Shown here piece by piece: positions 63,951 through 64,000 of a stretch of 64,000 nt of DNA. The position numbers and the translations under genes are program-made. A model generated the notes under the pieces. The model saw only the letters and a program-made list of their open reading frames with translations. It made no database searches and had not been told where the DNA came from. Within the stretch, counting starts at the first letter, position 1. Every line of letters begins with the position of its first letter. The DNA is from Chromatiaceae bacterium (GTDB lineage Bacteria; Pseudomonadota; Gammaproteobacteria; Chromatiales; Chromatiaceae), in contig JACKMX010000005.1 of the NCBI GenBank assembly GCA_024235175.1, positions 310,001 through 374,000 on the forward strand, given 5' to 3'.

Positions 63951-64000
63951 TTCTTTAATTCCTATGGATTGAACTATCCATCTGTGCTACAAAGTACAAA

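Noticed and set aside
1..64000. CRISPR arrays, prophage, complete transposase genes, rRNA
   Set aside because: None seen on reading the window; only the group II intron, a MITE and palindromic repeats are present.

Overview
The window looks like a free-living or symbiotic sulfur-oxidising gammaproteobacterium of Chromatiales/Sedimenticola type. This is inferred from gene content only: a Sat-type ATP sulfurylase beside an O-acetylhomoserine sulfhydrylase, a phosphoribulokinase homologue, and a gyrA-serC-pheA-hisC-tyrA-aroA-cmk-rpsA-ihfB chain in the order known from Pseudomonas and relatives. Base composition is moderate and even. Almost everything is chromosomal housekeeping. There is no CRISPR array, no prophage and no complete DNA transposon.

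Layout. 1-5.3 kb: a partial aspartate aminotransferase, uvrB, a glycerophosphodiester phosphodiesterase and an orphan ParA. 5.3-8 kb: sat and metY, separated by a terminator. 8-11.7 kb: an exported thioredoxin, an ADP-ribose pyrophosphatase, a secretin-N-type periplasmic protein paired with a DUF7931-like protein, and an OmpA-family protein. 11.75-13.58 kb: a group II intron with its reverse transcriptase, inserted directly behind the ompA terminator. 13.6-22.7 kb: purB, acnB, an HDOD protein, an RRM-fold protein, hflD-mnmA and a GGDEF cyclase. 22.8-26 kb: yciK and a ubiG-gph-(phytoene synthase-like) operon whose genes overlap by eight bases. 26-31.4 kb: a TIGR03790 protein, a tail-anchored response regulator, a DUF302 protein, and the divergent mtaD/mtnA pair (methylthioadenosine salvage). 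31.9-44.6 kb: the gyrA-to-ihfB aromatic/serine/nucleotide/translation cluster. 44.8-53.7 kb: a small membrane protein, tex, a SET-domain protein, a 59-residue membrane protein, a Bax-inhibitor-1 homologue, tRNA-Ser(TGA), UPF0114, a DUF1704 peptidase-like protein, and a PiT phosphate transporter with its DUF47 partner behind a candidate Pho box. 54.4-64 kb: a phosphoribulokinase homologue lacking key catalytic residues, DUF1223, an exported MsrA-MsrB fusion, arfB, an SRAP protein, a hybrid sensor kinase, an orphan peptide-binding protein, a repeat-rich stretch and a dienoyl-CoA-reductase-like SDR.

Most notable observations: (1) the PRK homologue at 54466-55338 has lost P-loop residues, the catalytic Asp42, the Walker-B Glu and Arg168 (R. 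sphaeroides numbering recalled from memory), so it is probably a pseudoenzyme; (2) a 224-bp MITE at 62828-63051 has perfect 13-bp inverted ends and a 9-bp target duplication; (3) a second dispersed element shares a 44-nt core between 40.1 and 62.7 kb; (4) the group II intron sits on a terminator; (5) a Pho box and -10 lie upstream of the DUF47-pit operon; (6) several regulatory-looking proteins (tail-anchored receiver, RRM without RNP aromatics, phytoene-synthase fold without the first Asp motif) have familiar folds but unclear function.
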